DNA from: a virus
Length of the DNA stretch: 33,422 nucleotides
Strand: one strand, 5' to 3'
Virus record (IMG/VR): IMGVR_UViG_3300009790_000039
Location: 1 to 33,422 of that record
Part shown: positions 17,601-26,141 of the stretch, one piece after another
Numbering within the stretch: the stretch's first letter is position 1
Layout of the letters: each line of letters begins with the position of its first letter
The notes under the pieces: model-generated
The model's database searches: none
What the model saw: only the letters and a program-made list of their open reading frames with translations
What the model was told of the DNA's origin: nothing
Made by a program: the position numbers and the translations under genes

Positions 17601-19440
17601 ACTCAGACCATTCCAAATGTGGGTTGGAGCTACACTGCGAGGTAACAAGGCACAAGCTGCCGTAGCTGCCTCTGCTATTGATAGTATAGGACACGCATAT
17701 GCAGAGAGCTGGAAAGTCTTTAAATATAACTGGGATCAGGGTGTACATAATAAGAGAATGTCTTATCAGGGACGTTTTGATATACCTAGAGATTTAGAAA
17801 ACTTTAAAAAGTTAGCAGAGTTTGCAGATCAGTATGGCACTCCATCCGAACAGAGGATGTACAATGTCATTAACAACCTTGTCAAACTAAACACTAGCCC
17901 TTGGTTTAGATACTCACAGAATATCATGGGGGCAGGTGATGCTGCAGCTAGATCCGTACTAGGTAGATTTACCGCTCGTATCAGAGCAGCTCAGGAAGGT
18001 GTAGAAAAGGGTATACCTTTAGACAACTTAACTGATTATGCTAAGGCACAAGAGCAAAGATTCTTTGATCAGATATTTGAAGTTAGTGACGGTAACCAAT
18101 TTGTAGTAACAGATCAAGCTGCTTTAATGGCAGGTAGAGAAGCTACTATGACTAAGGACATCGAAGGCTGGTGGAAAGTATTTGAGACTTTAGGTAAACA
18201 CCCACTAGGTATGGTATTCTTCCCGTTTGCTAGAACTGGTTATAACGCTCTACGTCTAACTACACAACACACTCCCTTGGAGATGTTTAGTAAGAGATTT
18301 AGAGACATCAAAGCAGGTGTAAACCTAGAGAAATATGGACTAACTAAAGCAGACCTACCAGCTGAACAGGCACTTATGGAAGGTAGAATTGCTATGGGTA
18401 CTGCTATTGTCGGTATGGCTATACTTGGGGCATCTCAAGGTAACATATACGGTGATGTACCCCGTGATAAAGAGATGAGAGACCTATGGAAGATGGAAGG
18501 TATCAAACCTTATACATTCCGATTCAATAATACATTAGTATCATATAGAGATCTCGAACCATTTAACACAATTATAGCAACTGCAGCTAATCTATTTAAC
18601 TATCAGCATGCCTTAGATGAGGATTTATACTCAGAGTTTGCAGAAACATTAATCTTTATGGCTTCTGCTGCTATTGTAGATAAGTCTATGCTTGCAGGTG
18701 TGGACGATCTAGCTACTATTCTAGACCCCCAGGGTTTCCAGAAGAAAGGTGCTAGGTTATTTGCACAGACAGCAAGAAGTGCATTGCCTTGGTCTGGTTT
18801 ATTAGGCAGTATAGGTGATGTATTAGATGCAAACCAAAAGGAAGCTGAGAGTATGTGGGAGATAATGATAAGAAGAGACGCTCTATTTAAGGCTAGTCTA
18901 CCTCCTAAGTATGATATCTTAGCTGAGGATAGGTCTGGTCAGCCATTTTTAGTAGGGCCATCTAACCCTCTACTAAGGGCTATGAATATGATATCTCCTA
19001 TTGCAGTAACAAACACCTCTAAGGACGCTGTAAAGACAACTTTATATGAGATAGGCTACAACTTACCAGAAGTAACTAGAACATATAAGGGTATAACGCT
19101 CACTACACATGAGAGATCCTTAATGTCTAAGTACCTTTCTATGAGTAGTCTACGTAAAGACCTAGAGAAAGTGTTTGCAAGCAAGGCTTTTAAGGACGGT
19201 TATAGAGAATTTAGGGAATTATCACTCCGTAGACGTAACGGATACAGAGTAGAAGACCAAGAGTTCTATAGAATGGTACAGAAAGTCTTTAGAAGAGCAA
19301 AGAAAGAAGCATATTTACAGATGATAGGTGAGAATCCTGAGCTTAAAGATAAGCTAGAGGAGGCTGCAAAGAAGAAGAGACTAGGACAAATAGGTGATTA
19401 CGAGAATATAAAATATTTAATAGACGGTTTCCCTAAATAG
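14626..19440 (+). CDS. Internal virion protein D, T7 gp16-position, with ART-like module
   Basis: 1604 residues (T7 gp16 1318). Gp16 is ejected into the host and completes the DNA channel across the inner membrane. An N-terminal hydrophobic segment (about residues 125-170, rich in Gly and Ala) may insert in membranes. Residues about 413-605 resemble an ADP-ribosyltransferase (separate entry). The C-terminal 900 residues, including FRELASVYYASILSAPKTGVRAVVGTN and LGKHPLGMVFFPFARTGYNALRL, resemble large ejected proteins of other podoviruses. I could not find the lytic transglycosylase domain that T7 gp16 has at its N-terminus. The gene ends in TAG, with a 25-base gap before the fibre gene. Confidence 0.82.
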   Translation: MSESLNPVSSYDYPTDTDFTELREVGAELLKNHKREELEELKAKEAGEDQGFIANDPVTAIKDVASIVPGAAIDAVESIGSFLDLSGDTFNTAAANLFGYHQFESDNPFSEHYQKGNWFDVPDQFTPETKSGMGKLLRGIGEFGILAVLTAKTGGLAAGSLGGAAKGMMAGSKIANAATKIKAGNRAINFLTSPTVTKWGKVALDGAGADFIMNDSEEGNIANLVDQYAPAIPFSKALSVNEEDNPWFARIKSVTAGAGVNILGHALVGYIKGRFVATKEAEKGIKLLKAGNLKDPAYTGTYAQNVEQVIKDANAKGTKATYDYIRHNQYDDAAESRVRANAAYADGKGFRSENEVDNLDLYLRKWLEPEDYEEVQRLFAGEDLKGDITIKDPEFGDTVIKEQDRIVDTRGKGTYFHGAAAEIDKLTGPYDSDAYFGKNGPGLFGYGFYTTDDIITANKYKTKNLTKAELSEPQVYQTREKIPVNFYDLDQPMSKPVLAVLDEIMGEGSWNGQISDAIDSALADIGRDGSLADLIREARTFANYDSGVTGIDFAESVLERLETALKGLGFGGYTHKGGIYRAKGKRTHQVRIYWDPGNQLELGKTSTETATLQDYIDFAMRKGRAGNDAWLPDQGMSQSQERFNRFRKPDPDVNPNKFAENERASERTSTDTGNPYTEYVEEATKMNDMGYRAVGSTNMSTTTRLRQMTGNDKELRKLAEEVMNNTSEGDFAQIDNAQPFVKRLDAYHQMAKEINEIIAVGGDEGVEALRRYLNADVGSKKVVNVSDLNGRKNFIFWDFDGDGIVSITPQMANALKIATLYNLKRASDIATGVMQLPKGANPTRQAMDILDHVQLAMVEMKKISYMSGAALEVHKGQGLFDGTLKKKLAKKVKQIEVEERTFTENLKEMIRNGDTKQARQLTEIYAISDGAVTTMSNIQNYLKKRLGLGGELNGKRIPAQIFRELASVYYASILSAPKTGVRAVVGTNLITVLRPFQMWVGATLRGNKAQAAVAASAIDSIGHAYAESWKVFKYNWDQGVHNKRMSYQGRFDIPRDLENFKKLAEFADQYGTPSEQRMYNVINNLVKLNTSPWFRYSQNIMGAGDAAARSVLGRFTARIRAAQEGVEKGIPLDNLTDYAKAQEQRFFDQIFEVSDGNQFVVTDQAALMAGREATMTKDIEGWWKVFETLGKHPLGMVFFPFARTGYNALRLTTQHTPLEMFSKRFRDIKAGVNLEKYGLTKADLPAEQALMEGRIAMGTAIVGMAILGASQGNIYGDVPRDKEMRDLWKMEGIKPYTFRFNNTLVSYRDLEPFNTIIATAANLFNYQHALDEDLYSEFAETLIFMASAAIVDKSMLAGVDDLATILDPQGFQKKGARLFAQTARSALPWSGLLGSIGDVLDANQKEAESMWEIMIRRDALFKASLPPKYDILAEDRSGQPFLVGPSNPLLRAMNMISPIAVTNTSKDAVKTTLYEIGYNLPEVTRTYKGITLTTHERSLMSKYLSMSSLRKDLEKVFASKAFKDGYREFRELSLRRRNGYRVEDQEFYRMVQKVFRRAKKEAYLQMIGENPELKDKLEEAAKKKRLGQIGDYENIKYLIDGFPK
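15862..16440 (+). other. ADP-ribosyltransferase-like module inside gp16-type protein
   Basis: Residues about 413-605. Motif order as in phage-associated H-Y class ART domains: GTYFHGAAAEID (H417), GLFGYGFYTTDDIITANKY (Y449, followed by the expected helix), FYDLDQPMSKPVLAVLDEI, then LKGLGFGGYTHKGG (about 566-579) and a closing strand HQVRIYWDPGNQLEL. The third catalytic residue (usually Glu/Gln) cannot be assigned by eye. The domain is embedded in a protein delivered into the cell, so a host target such as RNA polymerase, as for the injected T4 Alt enzyme, is a reasonable inference but not shown. Confidence 0.6.
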
Positions 19441-19465
19441 CACTGCCCATTTACATTAACTATCA

Positions 19466-20875
19466 ATGGCAGTTATAACTAAAATACTTTTCCCTGCCAC
19501 AAGTAATAATACTACTAAAGATTTTAGCTTGTCAGGGCTCGAACTGAATAACCAAAGTGATCTAGATGTATATGTGACCTTAAGTGGTGGAACTAGGAGA
19601 TTAGGTCTGCGTCAAGCGACAGATACTACTGCTACTTCCAGCCACCCGCAAGTAAACAATACAGATGGATTATACTACCCTGCCGTACAGGTAGGAGACC
19701 AACTGAATAATTACACACTGATCAATAACAACGGTACGGTACGCTTTAATAATGCGTTACCTGCTGGAGCGATAGTATTTGTAGAGAGAAGAACTAGAGA
19801 CGGATCTGGAGCATACACCTCGTTTGCTAGTGGTAGTACAATTAGAGCGTCAGAACTCAACAGAGCTTTTGATGAAGCTAATTTTACTGCACAAGAAGCT
19901 AGAAACAAGGCGTTTGACCTAGAAGGTAAAATATATGACACTTTAGGTACAGCGGGTCATGTAGTTAAGACTACAGATACTGGCTCGATTACCTCTAATA
20001 TGATAGCTAACGGTACTATCAAAGCTGAAGACCTAGAAACTGGGACTTTAGATGGTAGATACTATACAGAAACGGAAGCTGAAGCGTTATTTTTAAGACA
20101 AGATTCCTCAGAAACTATTGCTAGTGGCGTTGCATGGTCTAGTACTGACTCAAAGGTAGCTACTACAGCTGCTATAGATGCCAGGATTATAGATCTTGTA
20201 GAAGAAGTCGGAGGTTTTGTACCAGTTGCAAACGAGACATCTTTCCCCGCAGCTAATCCCGACCTTAATAATGGCAATGGGACTATTGTGTCGGTGAAAG
20301 CTGTATCAACAACTCTTACTCCATCCTCTGGAACTTTAACCATACCAAATGGTGCAGGTACTGGTAACACTGTAACTATTACAGGGGTTACAGGAACTGT
20401 ACAACAGGGATTCGGGATGCTTCTCGAAACCACAACTACATTGCATACATATGTCTTTCACCGATATACTGCTAAAGCTACTGAAGTACACACTGTAGCA
20501 TCTAATATAACAAATATTAATGCAGTTAACGCTAACAAGGCAAATATTGATGCAGCCGTAGCTAATTCCACAAATATCAATGAAGTAGCTGGCAACTTTA
20601 GAAACATAAATACTGTTGCTGGACAAATTACTTTAGCTGAAGACTTAGGTTCAATAACTAACTCAGTTACTACATGGACAGGTAACGACATAAATACTGT
20701 CGCAACTAACATTAACGAGATCAAAGACGTAGCAGACGCACTTGACGATGGTACAATCTTTGATGTTGATGATGCAAATAAAACGACAGGCTCAGTCATT
20801 TACTACGATGGTTCCAAGTTTAAAGCAGACACCACAACCACTAAAAATACATTGGTTACTGGAGGTAACTTTTAA
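19466..20875 (+). CDS. Tail fibre protein with T7 gp17 N-terminal domain
   Basis: 469 residues. The first 155 residues match the T7 gp17 attachment domain pattern: KDFSLSGLELNNQSDLDVYVTL, VRFNNALPAGAIVFVERRTRDG, and the signature SGSTIRASELNRAFDEANFTAQEARNKAF. This part anchors the fibre to the gp11/gp12 junction. The rest is a repetitive trimeric stalk, with SNITNINAVNANKANIDAAVANSTNINEVAG-type repeats (about 345-420). It ends without a clear receptor-binding tip (ETLVTGGNF-like end), so later fibre genes probably complete the fibre. Confidence 0.9.
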   Translation: MAVITKILFPATSNNTTKDFSLSGLELNNQSDLDVYVTLSGGTRRLGLRQATDTTATSSHPQVNNTDGLYYPAVQVGDQLNNYTLINNNGTVRFNNALPAGAIVFVERRTRDGSGAYTSFASGSTIRASELNRAFDEANFTAQEARNKAFDLEGKIYDTLGTAGHVVKTTDTGSITSNMIANGTIKAEDLETGTLDGRYYTETEAEALFLRQDSSETIASGVAWSSTDSKVATTAAIDARIIDLVEEVGGFVPVANETSFPAANPDLNNGNGTIVSVKAVSTTLTPSSGTLTIPNGAGTGNTVTITGVTGTVQQGFGMLLETTTTLHTYVFHRYTAKATEVHTVASNITNINAVNANKANIDAAVANSTNINEVAGNFRNINTVAGQITLAEDLGSITNSVTTWTGNDINTVATNINEIKDVADALDDGTIFDVDDANKTTGSVIYYDGSKFKADTTTTKNTLVTGGNF

Positions 20876-20877
20876 AA

Positions 20878-21903
20878 ATGGCAACTATTAGACTAAAAAA
20901 AAGAGCTGCCTCTGGTGCAGCTGGTGCTCCTAGTTCATTAGCACCGTCCGAGATAGCGTTTAACGAAGCAGATAAAAAACTATATTATGGTTACGGAGAC
21001 GATGGAAGCGGTGGAGCTTCATCCGTAATTTCCATAGCTGGTGAAGGTGCTGTTATGCACCTCGGAAACGTAAACCAAACAGCAGGAGGTAACAAAACCT
21101 TTACAGGAAACCTTGTTGTTGGCGGTAACTTAACAGTTAATGGTACAACTTCAACACTTAGCACAACTAACTCAGTAGTTTCAGATAAACTAATTGAGCT
21201 AGGTAACGGTGTATCAGGTGTCCCTAGTGGAGATGCTGGTATAGTTATTGAAAGAGGTAGTTCATCAAATGCCATTATAGGTTGGGATGAATCTGCAGAT
21301 AAATTTATTGTAGGTACAGGTTCCTTTACTGGTTCAAGTACAGGAAACTTAACAATAACTAAAGGTACATTACAAGCTGATATAGATGGAGACGTAGTTG
21401 GTAACGTAACTGGTAACGTAACTGGTTCAGCAACGTCTTGCTCAGGAAATGCTGCTACAGCAACAAAACTTGCTACAGCAAGAACCATCGCTGGTGTTTC
21501 ATTTGATGGAACTTCAAATATTGCTTTAAATAATGCTAACATCACTAACGGTGCTGGATATGTAACTGCAAACACACAGCTAACTAACGAGCAAGTTCAA
21601 GACATAGTTGGAGCTATGTTCTCTGGAAATACTGAAACAGGTATTACAGCTACATATCAAGACGGTGACGGAACTTTAGATTTAGTTGTTGCTACTCAGT
21701 CTTCCAATGATTTTACAACAGCTTTAAAAAATAAATTAGATGGTATTGCTGCAGGTGCAACCGCAGTTACTAACAATAACCAACTTACAAACGGTGCTGG
21801 TTACGTAACTAGCTCAATTATTAGCTCACTTAATGCAAGTAACTTAAGCTCTGGAACAGTACCAGCAGCTAGACTTGGAACTGTGGACGGGGGCACATTC
21901 TAA
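20878..21903 (+). CDS. Fibre/tail structural protein
   Basis: 341 residues. It starts MATIRLKKRAASGAAGAPSS, the short beta-strand head shared with the two following fibre proteins, followed by APSEIAFNEADKKLYYGYGDDG. Then come Gly/Asn/Thr/Ser-rich repeats: VVGNVTGNVTGSATSCSGNAATATKLATARTIAG is a standard phage tail-fibre repeat, and NGAGYVT occurs twice. No enzymatic or tip domain is seen. The C-terminus SSGTVPAARLGTVDGGTF resembles repeats in other fibres. It starts two bases after the previous gene. Confidence 0.8.
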   Translation: MATIRLKKRAASGAAGAPSSLAPSEIAFNEADKKLYYGYGDDGSGGASSVISIAGEGAVMHLGNVNQTAGGNKTFTGNLVVGGNLTVNGTTSTLSTTNSVVSDKLIELGNGVSGVPSGDAGIVIERGSSSNAIIGWDESADKFIVGTGSFTGSSTGNLTITKGTLQADIDGDVVGNVTGNVTGSATSCSGNAATATKLATARTIAGVSFDGTSNIALNNANITNGAGYVTANTQLTNEQVQDIVGAMFSGNTETGITATYQDGDGTLDLVVATQSSNDFTTALKNKLDGIAAGATAVTNNNQLTNGAGYVTSSIISSLNASNLSSGTVPAARLGTVDGGTF

Positions 21904-21906
21904 ATT

Positions 21907-23364
21907 ATGGCAACTATAAAACTAAAGCGAGGTACGTCAACACCGACTACCAGCAATATAGTTAATGGAGAAGTTGCCTTAGACCTATCAGCTAAAAAGT
22001 TATACGTTAATGACTCTGGGACAATCAAAGAGATTGGAGCTAATACCAATTTAACTGCATCTCAGCTTAATGATATAAACGTTGTCGCTGGACAAGTTGC
22101 TCATGGAACTGATTTAGGTTCTATAGCAGATACTTTAAGCACAGCATCTGGTGCTTCTAATATCCAAACAGTTGCAAACAACATAGCAAACATTAACACT
22201 GTTGCAGCTGATGCAACCGATATAGGTGCTGTAGCTGGTAAGGTAACAGAAATAGGAAGACTAGGTACTGCTGACGCAGTTTCTGACTTAAATACTTTAG
22301 GAACCACGGATGTCGTAAATGACATGAACACGTTGGCTACTACAAGTAATGTCAGCAACATGAACACTGTAGCTGGTTCTATTAGTAATATTAACACAGT
22401 TGCTGCTCAAGTAAGTAATAATAACTTACAAACAGTAGCTGCGGATATTGCTAAAGTTGTTACCGCTGCTAATGACCTTAACGAAACTGTCTCTGAAATA
22501 GATACAGTTGCAACCAACATTACAAACGTAAACAACGTAGGAAACAGTATATCCAACGTTAATACGGTAGCTGGTATAGCATCTAACATAACAGCAGTTG
22601 TAAACAACACAACGAACATAAACGCTGTTAATAGTAATGCTACAAATATAAATACAGCTGCGACAAATGTAACTGATATTAATAACTTTACAGACAGATA
22701 TCAAATATCTAGTTCAGCTCCAACACAAAGATCTGACGGTTCATCATTACAAGATGGCGACCTATGGTTTAATACTACCTCTGATGGTATGGAAGCCTAT
22801 GACGGTAGTAGTGGAGATGGTTATACACCTATCCAGCCAAGTCAGGCAACGCTTACAGCTATTAATAATGTCACAGGTTTCGTAACTTTTGCGGAGGACT
22901 GTGGAAGCATTACGGCAGCTGTGACTACTGGTGGCGGAAATGACTCAATCAACGTTGTTGGTGCAGCTATAACTAACGTCAACACCGTTGCTGGAAGTAT
23001 CTCAAATGTTAACACAACTGCAGGTTCAATATCTAACGTGAACACTGTAGCTGGTTCTATTAGTAATATTAACACTGTAGCCCCGCAGATTGCAAACGTT
23101 AACAGATACGCAGACGAATACGTCATACAAAGCTCAACTCCCTCTTCGCCTAGCGGAGGAGATCTCTGGTATAATACAACTTCAAATACTTTGAATTATT
23201 ACTCTGGAAGCTCATGGGTTGGTATATCTCCAGGTATATCAGGGGTTGTCAATGATTCAAACCCACAACTCGGTGGACATCTTGACTGTAACGATAAGAA
23301 CCTTACTGAGGTTGGTACAGTCAGTGGTAATAATTTACAAATTGATTTTGGAGCACTATCCTAA
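21907..23364 (+). CDS. Fibre protein with repeated NINTVA stalk
   Basis: 485 residues. The N-terminus MATIKLKRGTSTPTTSNIVNGEVALDLSAKKLYVND resembles the head of major tropism determinant-type proteins. It is followed by a long stalk of about 10-residue repeats (consensus SNINTVAGxI) and two copies of a small module (INNFTDRYQISSSAPT...DGDLWFNTTS and VNRYADEYVIQSSTPS...GGDLWYNTTS). The stalk probably forms a trimeric coil. An exact 37-base DNA repeat lies in the stalk (separate entries). The last codon region overlaps the next start (TAATGG). Confidence 0.82.
   Translation: MATIKLKRGTSTPTTSNIVNGEVALDLSAKKLYVNDSGTIKEIGANTNLTASQLNDINVVAGQVAHGTDLGSIADTLSTASGASNIQTVANNIANINTVAADATDIGAVAGKVTEIGRLGTADAVSDLNTLGTTDVVNDMNTLATTSNVSNMNTVAGSISNINTVAAQVSNNNLQTVAADIAKVVTAANDLNETVSEIDTVATNITNVNNVGNSISNVNTVAGIASNITAVVNNTTNINAVNSNATNINTAATNVTDINNFTDRYQISSSAPTQRSDGSSLQDGDLWFNTTSDGMEAYDGSSGDGYTPIQPSQATLTAINNVTGFVTFAEDCGSITAAVTTGGGNDSINVVGAAITNVNTVAGSISNVNTTAGSISNVNTVAGSISNINTVAPQIANVNRYADEYVIQSSTPSSPSGGDLWYNTTSNTLNYYSGSSWVGISPGISGVVNDSNPQLGGHLDCNDKNLTEVGTVSGNNLQIDFGALS
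22361..22397 (+). repeat. 37-base direct repeat, copy 1 (fibre stalk)
   Basis: Identical to 23039-23075. Both encode a MNTVAGSISNINT-type stalk repeat in the same frame, so recombination between them would delete about 680 bases without breaking the frame. Confidence 0.9.
23039..23075 (+). repeat. 37-base direct repeat, copy 2 (fibre stalk)
   Basis: Identical to 22361-22397, in the same reading frame of the same gene (spacing 678, divisible by three). Confidence 0.9.
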
Positions 23365-24506
23365 TGGCAAAACTATTAAAATTAAGACGTGGTACAACCA
23401 CGCAACATAGTAGCTTCACTGGTGCTGAAGGTGAAGTTACTATTGACACAACTAAAGACACAGCAGTCGTACATGATGGCTCGCAAGCTGGTGGTAGACC
23501 ACTAGCAAGAGAAGACCTAAACAACGTATCTTCAGCTACTATTACTGGTAGATTAGGTACAGGGTCAATCGCAAGAGCTAAATTAGCAGCAGATATTATT
23601 GATGGAACTAAACTAGCCGATGATGCAGTTGCAAAAGAGCATATAGCCGATAATGCCGTTGACGAAGCTAGACTACAAATAAGTAACACTGGTTCTAACG
23701 GACAATATCTACAAAAGCAGTCTGGTAATACTGGAGGTTTAACTTGGGGAACTGTTGATTTAACAACACTAAGTGCATCCAATTTAACTTCGGGTACTAT
23801 CCCAGATGCTAGATTCCCTTCAACTTTACCAGCTGTAAGTGGAGCAAACTTAACAGGTATTGAAGCGTTTGTATCAGGCATGATTATATTATGGTCTGGT
23901 GCATCAAACGCTATACCTTCTGGATTTGTACTATGTAATGGTTCAAACAGCACACCCGACCTAAGAAACAGATTTGTTATAGGTGCTGGTGACAGCTATT
24001 CTGTTAATGCTACAGGTGGTTCATCAACTATTAGCACTAACATTTCACACAGCCACAGTACTCCCAACCATTCTCATGGTATGAATGGGCATACACACAG
24101 TACTCCTAACCATAGTCACTCAGTTAACAACCATACCCACAGTATTAGTGGAAGTGTAAGTGGTAACACCAACAACACTGGTGGTCACTCACATAACTGT
24201 TCAGCTTGGAAATACGGAAGTACACAGTCTGACGGTACTAGGTTCATGAGACATAACAGTGGTTACCAAAACTATAACCTTAGTACTGGAAATAGTGGAA
24301 ACCATAACCACAGTTTCTCTGGTAGTTTCAGTGGTAACTCAGGTAACTCAGCTCCTAATACAAACAATTCTGGAGCATCCAATACTGGAGGTGCTAACGG
24401 AAACACAACATCCTCTGGAGCATCTAACACAGGCAACAGCGGTAGTGGTAACTCAACCTCAGTGCTTAATCCTTACTATGCTTTATGCTACATAATGAAA
24501 ACCTAG
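23364..24506 (+). CDS. Distal fibre with collar domain and HxH tip
   Basis: 380 residues. The head is KLLKLRRGTTTQHSSFTGAEGEVTID, the stalk ILADDAV/NLTSGTIPDAR-like repeats, then a phage collar domain, GMIILWSGASNAIPSGFVLCNGSNSTPDLRNRFVIGAGD (about residues 172-210). The tip has seven HxH motifs: HSH 229-231, HSH 236-238, HTH 243-245, HSH 250-252, HTH 257-259, HSH 275-277 and HNH 314-316. It ends LNPYYALCYIMKT, the standard closing of collar-type fibres. T4 gp37 uses HxH motifs to bind a row of iron ions in its receptor tip, and this layout suggests the same. It is likely the receptor-binding end. Confidence 0.88.
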   Translation: MAKLLKLRRGTTTQHSSFTGAEGEVTIDTTKDTAVVHDGSQAGGRPLAREDLNNVSSATITGRLGTGSIARAKLAADIIDGTKLADDAVAKEHIADNAVDEARLQISNTGSNGQYLQKQSGNTGGLTWGTVDLTTLSASNLTSGTIPDARFPSTLPAVSGANLTGIEAFVSGMIILWSGASNAIPSGFVLCNGSNSTPDLRNRFVIGAGDSYSVNATGGSSTISTNISHSHSTPNHSHGMNGHTHSTPNHSHSVNNHTHSISGSVSGNTNNTGGHSHNCSAWKYGSTQSDGTRFMRHNSGYQNYNLSTGNSGNHNHSFSGSFSGNSGNSAPNTNNSGASNTGGANGNTTSSGASNTGNSGSGNSTSVLNPYYALCYIMKT

Positions 24507-24928
24507 AGAGTAATATTGGAGTAACGAGCCACAGAATAAGAACGGATTTTAAAATACTTAAAACAATAAATTGTAAGTCTTTAGAAGCTGTGGAACTTAT
24601 AGTTCATAACTTAGAACATTTAAAAAAAGCTAAGTTTCCGACTGTAAAGATTCCGCAGTTTTCATACGAAGTATCTGATCTTGTAATTACGCAAACTTGT
24701 GAATTGATAAAAGGATGTGCAGTATCATGTCATCCCTCTAAAGAAAAAGTAATTATGAAAGAGATTGTCCAGAGAAAGGACGATTATACGTTTTCTGATT
24801 ACCACCACAGTAATTACATAGTAAGAGATAATGACTTATACGCTGTAGATCTCAGTTCGTATGGATATCTACCAGATCACTACTACCGAAACCACCTATG
24901 GATCAACAGACGCAAATCGTGTCTGTAA
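24485..24928 (+). CDS. Minimal kinase-like protein (phosphotransferase C-lobe pattern)
   Basis: 147 residues. TFSDYHHSNYIVRDNDLYAVDLSSYG (residues 102-127) resembles the catalytic loop and metal site of aminoglycoside/choline kinase-like enzymes: D105-x-H107-x-x-N110 and D122 in place of DFG. Upstream, VITQTCELIKG (67-77) resembles the hinge. There is no glycine-rich loop or upstream lysine, so the N-lobe is tiny or absent. Activity is doubtful, and it could be a relic or a lobe that acts with a partner. The gene starts 22 bases inside the distal fibre gene, suggesting co-translation with it. I am sure of the gene, less so of the fold. Confidence 0.5.
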   Translation: MLHNENLESNIGVTSHRIRTDFKILKTINCKSLEAVELIVHNLEHLKKAKFPTVKIPQFSYEVSDLVITQTCELIKGCAVSCHPSKEKVIMKEIVQRKDDYTFSDYHHSNYIVRDNDLYAVDLSSYGYLPDHYYRNHLWINRRKSCL

Positions 24929-25380
24929 GTAATTTCTGTACTAAACAAGAATTAGAAACAGTACTGAGATACACACACGATAAGAATTGGGCAATACAAA
25001 CAAGTAACACAGGGGACTCAACAGAGTTCTTTAAGCTCGACTTAACTAACATTAAGTTTTTTAATGATACTTTATTTAATAAATTAAAGAATACATTAAA
25101 GATTGAGTGCTCATTAGACAAAGTTTACTTTAATTTGCAGTACCCAAATCAACATGGTTCATTGCATCAAGACTATTGCCAATACACAGCTATATTGTAT
25201 GTAACTCCCTGGAATCCAGAATTAGGGGGATTTACACAGATTATGAGTAATAAGATTCTTGTCATTCCCCCCATACAAAATTCTTTAATTTGTTTTCCGT
25301 CACACTTATTCCATAAGGGATATGCTTGTACACACAATAAACGAATTTCCCTTGCATACAAATTAAACCTACACCAATGA
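24898..25380 (+). CDS. 2OG-Fe(II) oxygenase-like protein 1
   Basis: 160 residues. Double-stranded beta-helix pattern with the iron triad H90-x-D92 (SLHQDYCQYTAILYV) and H139 (SHLFHKGYA), and R149 ten residues later (HNKRISLAYKL), the usual 2-oxoglutarate-binding position. Such enzymes hydroxylate or demethylate substrates using O2 and 2-oxoglutarate. The substrate is unknown. It overlaps the kinase-like gene by 31 bases and the next oxygenase gene by 4 bases (ATGA). Confidence 0.72.
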   Translation: MDQQTQIVSVSNFCTKQELETVLRYTHDKNWAIQTSNTGDSTEFFKLDLTNIKFFNDTLFNKLKNTLKIECSLDKVYFNLQYPNQHGSLHQDYCQYTAILYVTPWNPELGGFTQIMSNKILVIPPIQNSLICFPSHLFHKGYACTHNKRISLAYKLNLHQ

Positions 25381-26141
25381 AACTATTTCAAACATTTAGA
25401 CATCCAGTCCCAACCTTTAGAGATCAAATTTATGTAGCCGACAAACAGTTAACACCTGAGTTTTGTAAGGCATGTATTGAAAAATTTGAAAGCGACCCAG
25501 CTATTTACAGCGGAGTTACAGCAAGTGGACTTCAAGTAGATACTAAACAATCTGACGACTTAGTGATCTCAAATTATAACCGTTGGAATAAAGAAGATAA
25601 CCAGATAGCAAACCAACTCACTAAGAACTTAAATAATTTCTTTGTGTCATTTGGCGAAAGATTTAGCTGGTGGACTCATCCAGAAATACACGATACTGGT
25701 TATCAAATACAAAGAACTCATCCCAATGGTTTTTATAACTGGCACTCAGATGCTGGTAATAGCACAAGGTGGTACACATTCATTTTCTATTTGAATGACA
25801 TTAAGAATGATGGTTATACAGAGTTCATTGATGGTACAAGGATACAACCTAAAACTGGAAGATTACTTCTATTTCCCGCTACAGACATCTATGCACACAG
25901 AGGTGTAGCTCCTAAAGACGAGATCAAGTATATCTTAACAGGATGGTTGCATAGGGATTTTGATGGAGATACAAGAATCAAAGGTAAGTGGCATGACTTA
26001 ATAACCGAGCCAGAAAAGCACAATCCTACTTTAGATGACTTACCTGAGAACAGATTTGATGCTGAAGATCAACACATAACACTAATAGAAGGAGAGGAAT
26101 TAGATATCGAAGATAACAATGTACAAATGATTTTAGATTAA
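25377..26141 (+). CDS. 2OG-Fe(II) oxygenase-like protein 2 (P4H-type)
   Basis: 254 residues. The iron triad is H123-x-D125 (FYNWHSDAGN) and H174 (IYAHRGVAP); K184 sits ten residues after H174, the lysine used by prolyl 4-hydroxylases to hold 2-oxoglutarate. GYTEFIDGTRIQPKTGRLLLFPA (146-168) is the core strand typical of this superfamily. A 55-residue acidic tail (about 200-254) follows the fold. The target is unknown; fibre or virion proteins or host proteins are possible. Confidence 0.85.
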   Translation: MKLFQTFRHPVPTFRDQIYVADKQLTPEFCKACIEKFESDPAIYSGVTASGLQVDTKQSDDLVISNYNRWNKEDNQIANQLTKNLNNFFVSFGERFSWWTHPEIHDTGYQIQRTHPNGFYNWHSDAGNSTRWYTFIFYLNDIKNDGYTEFIDGTRIQPKTGRLLLFPATDIYAHRGVAPKDEIKYILTGWLHRDFDGDTRIKGKWHDLITEPEKHNPTLDDLPENRFDAEDQHITLIEGEELDIEDNNVQMILD

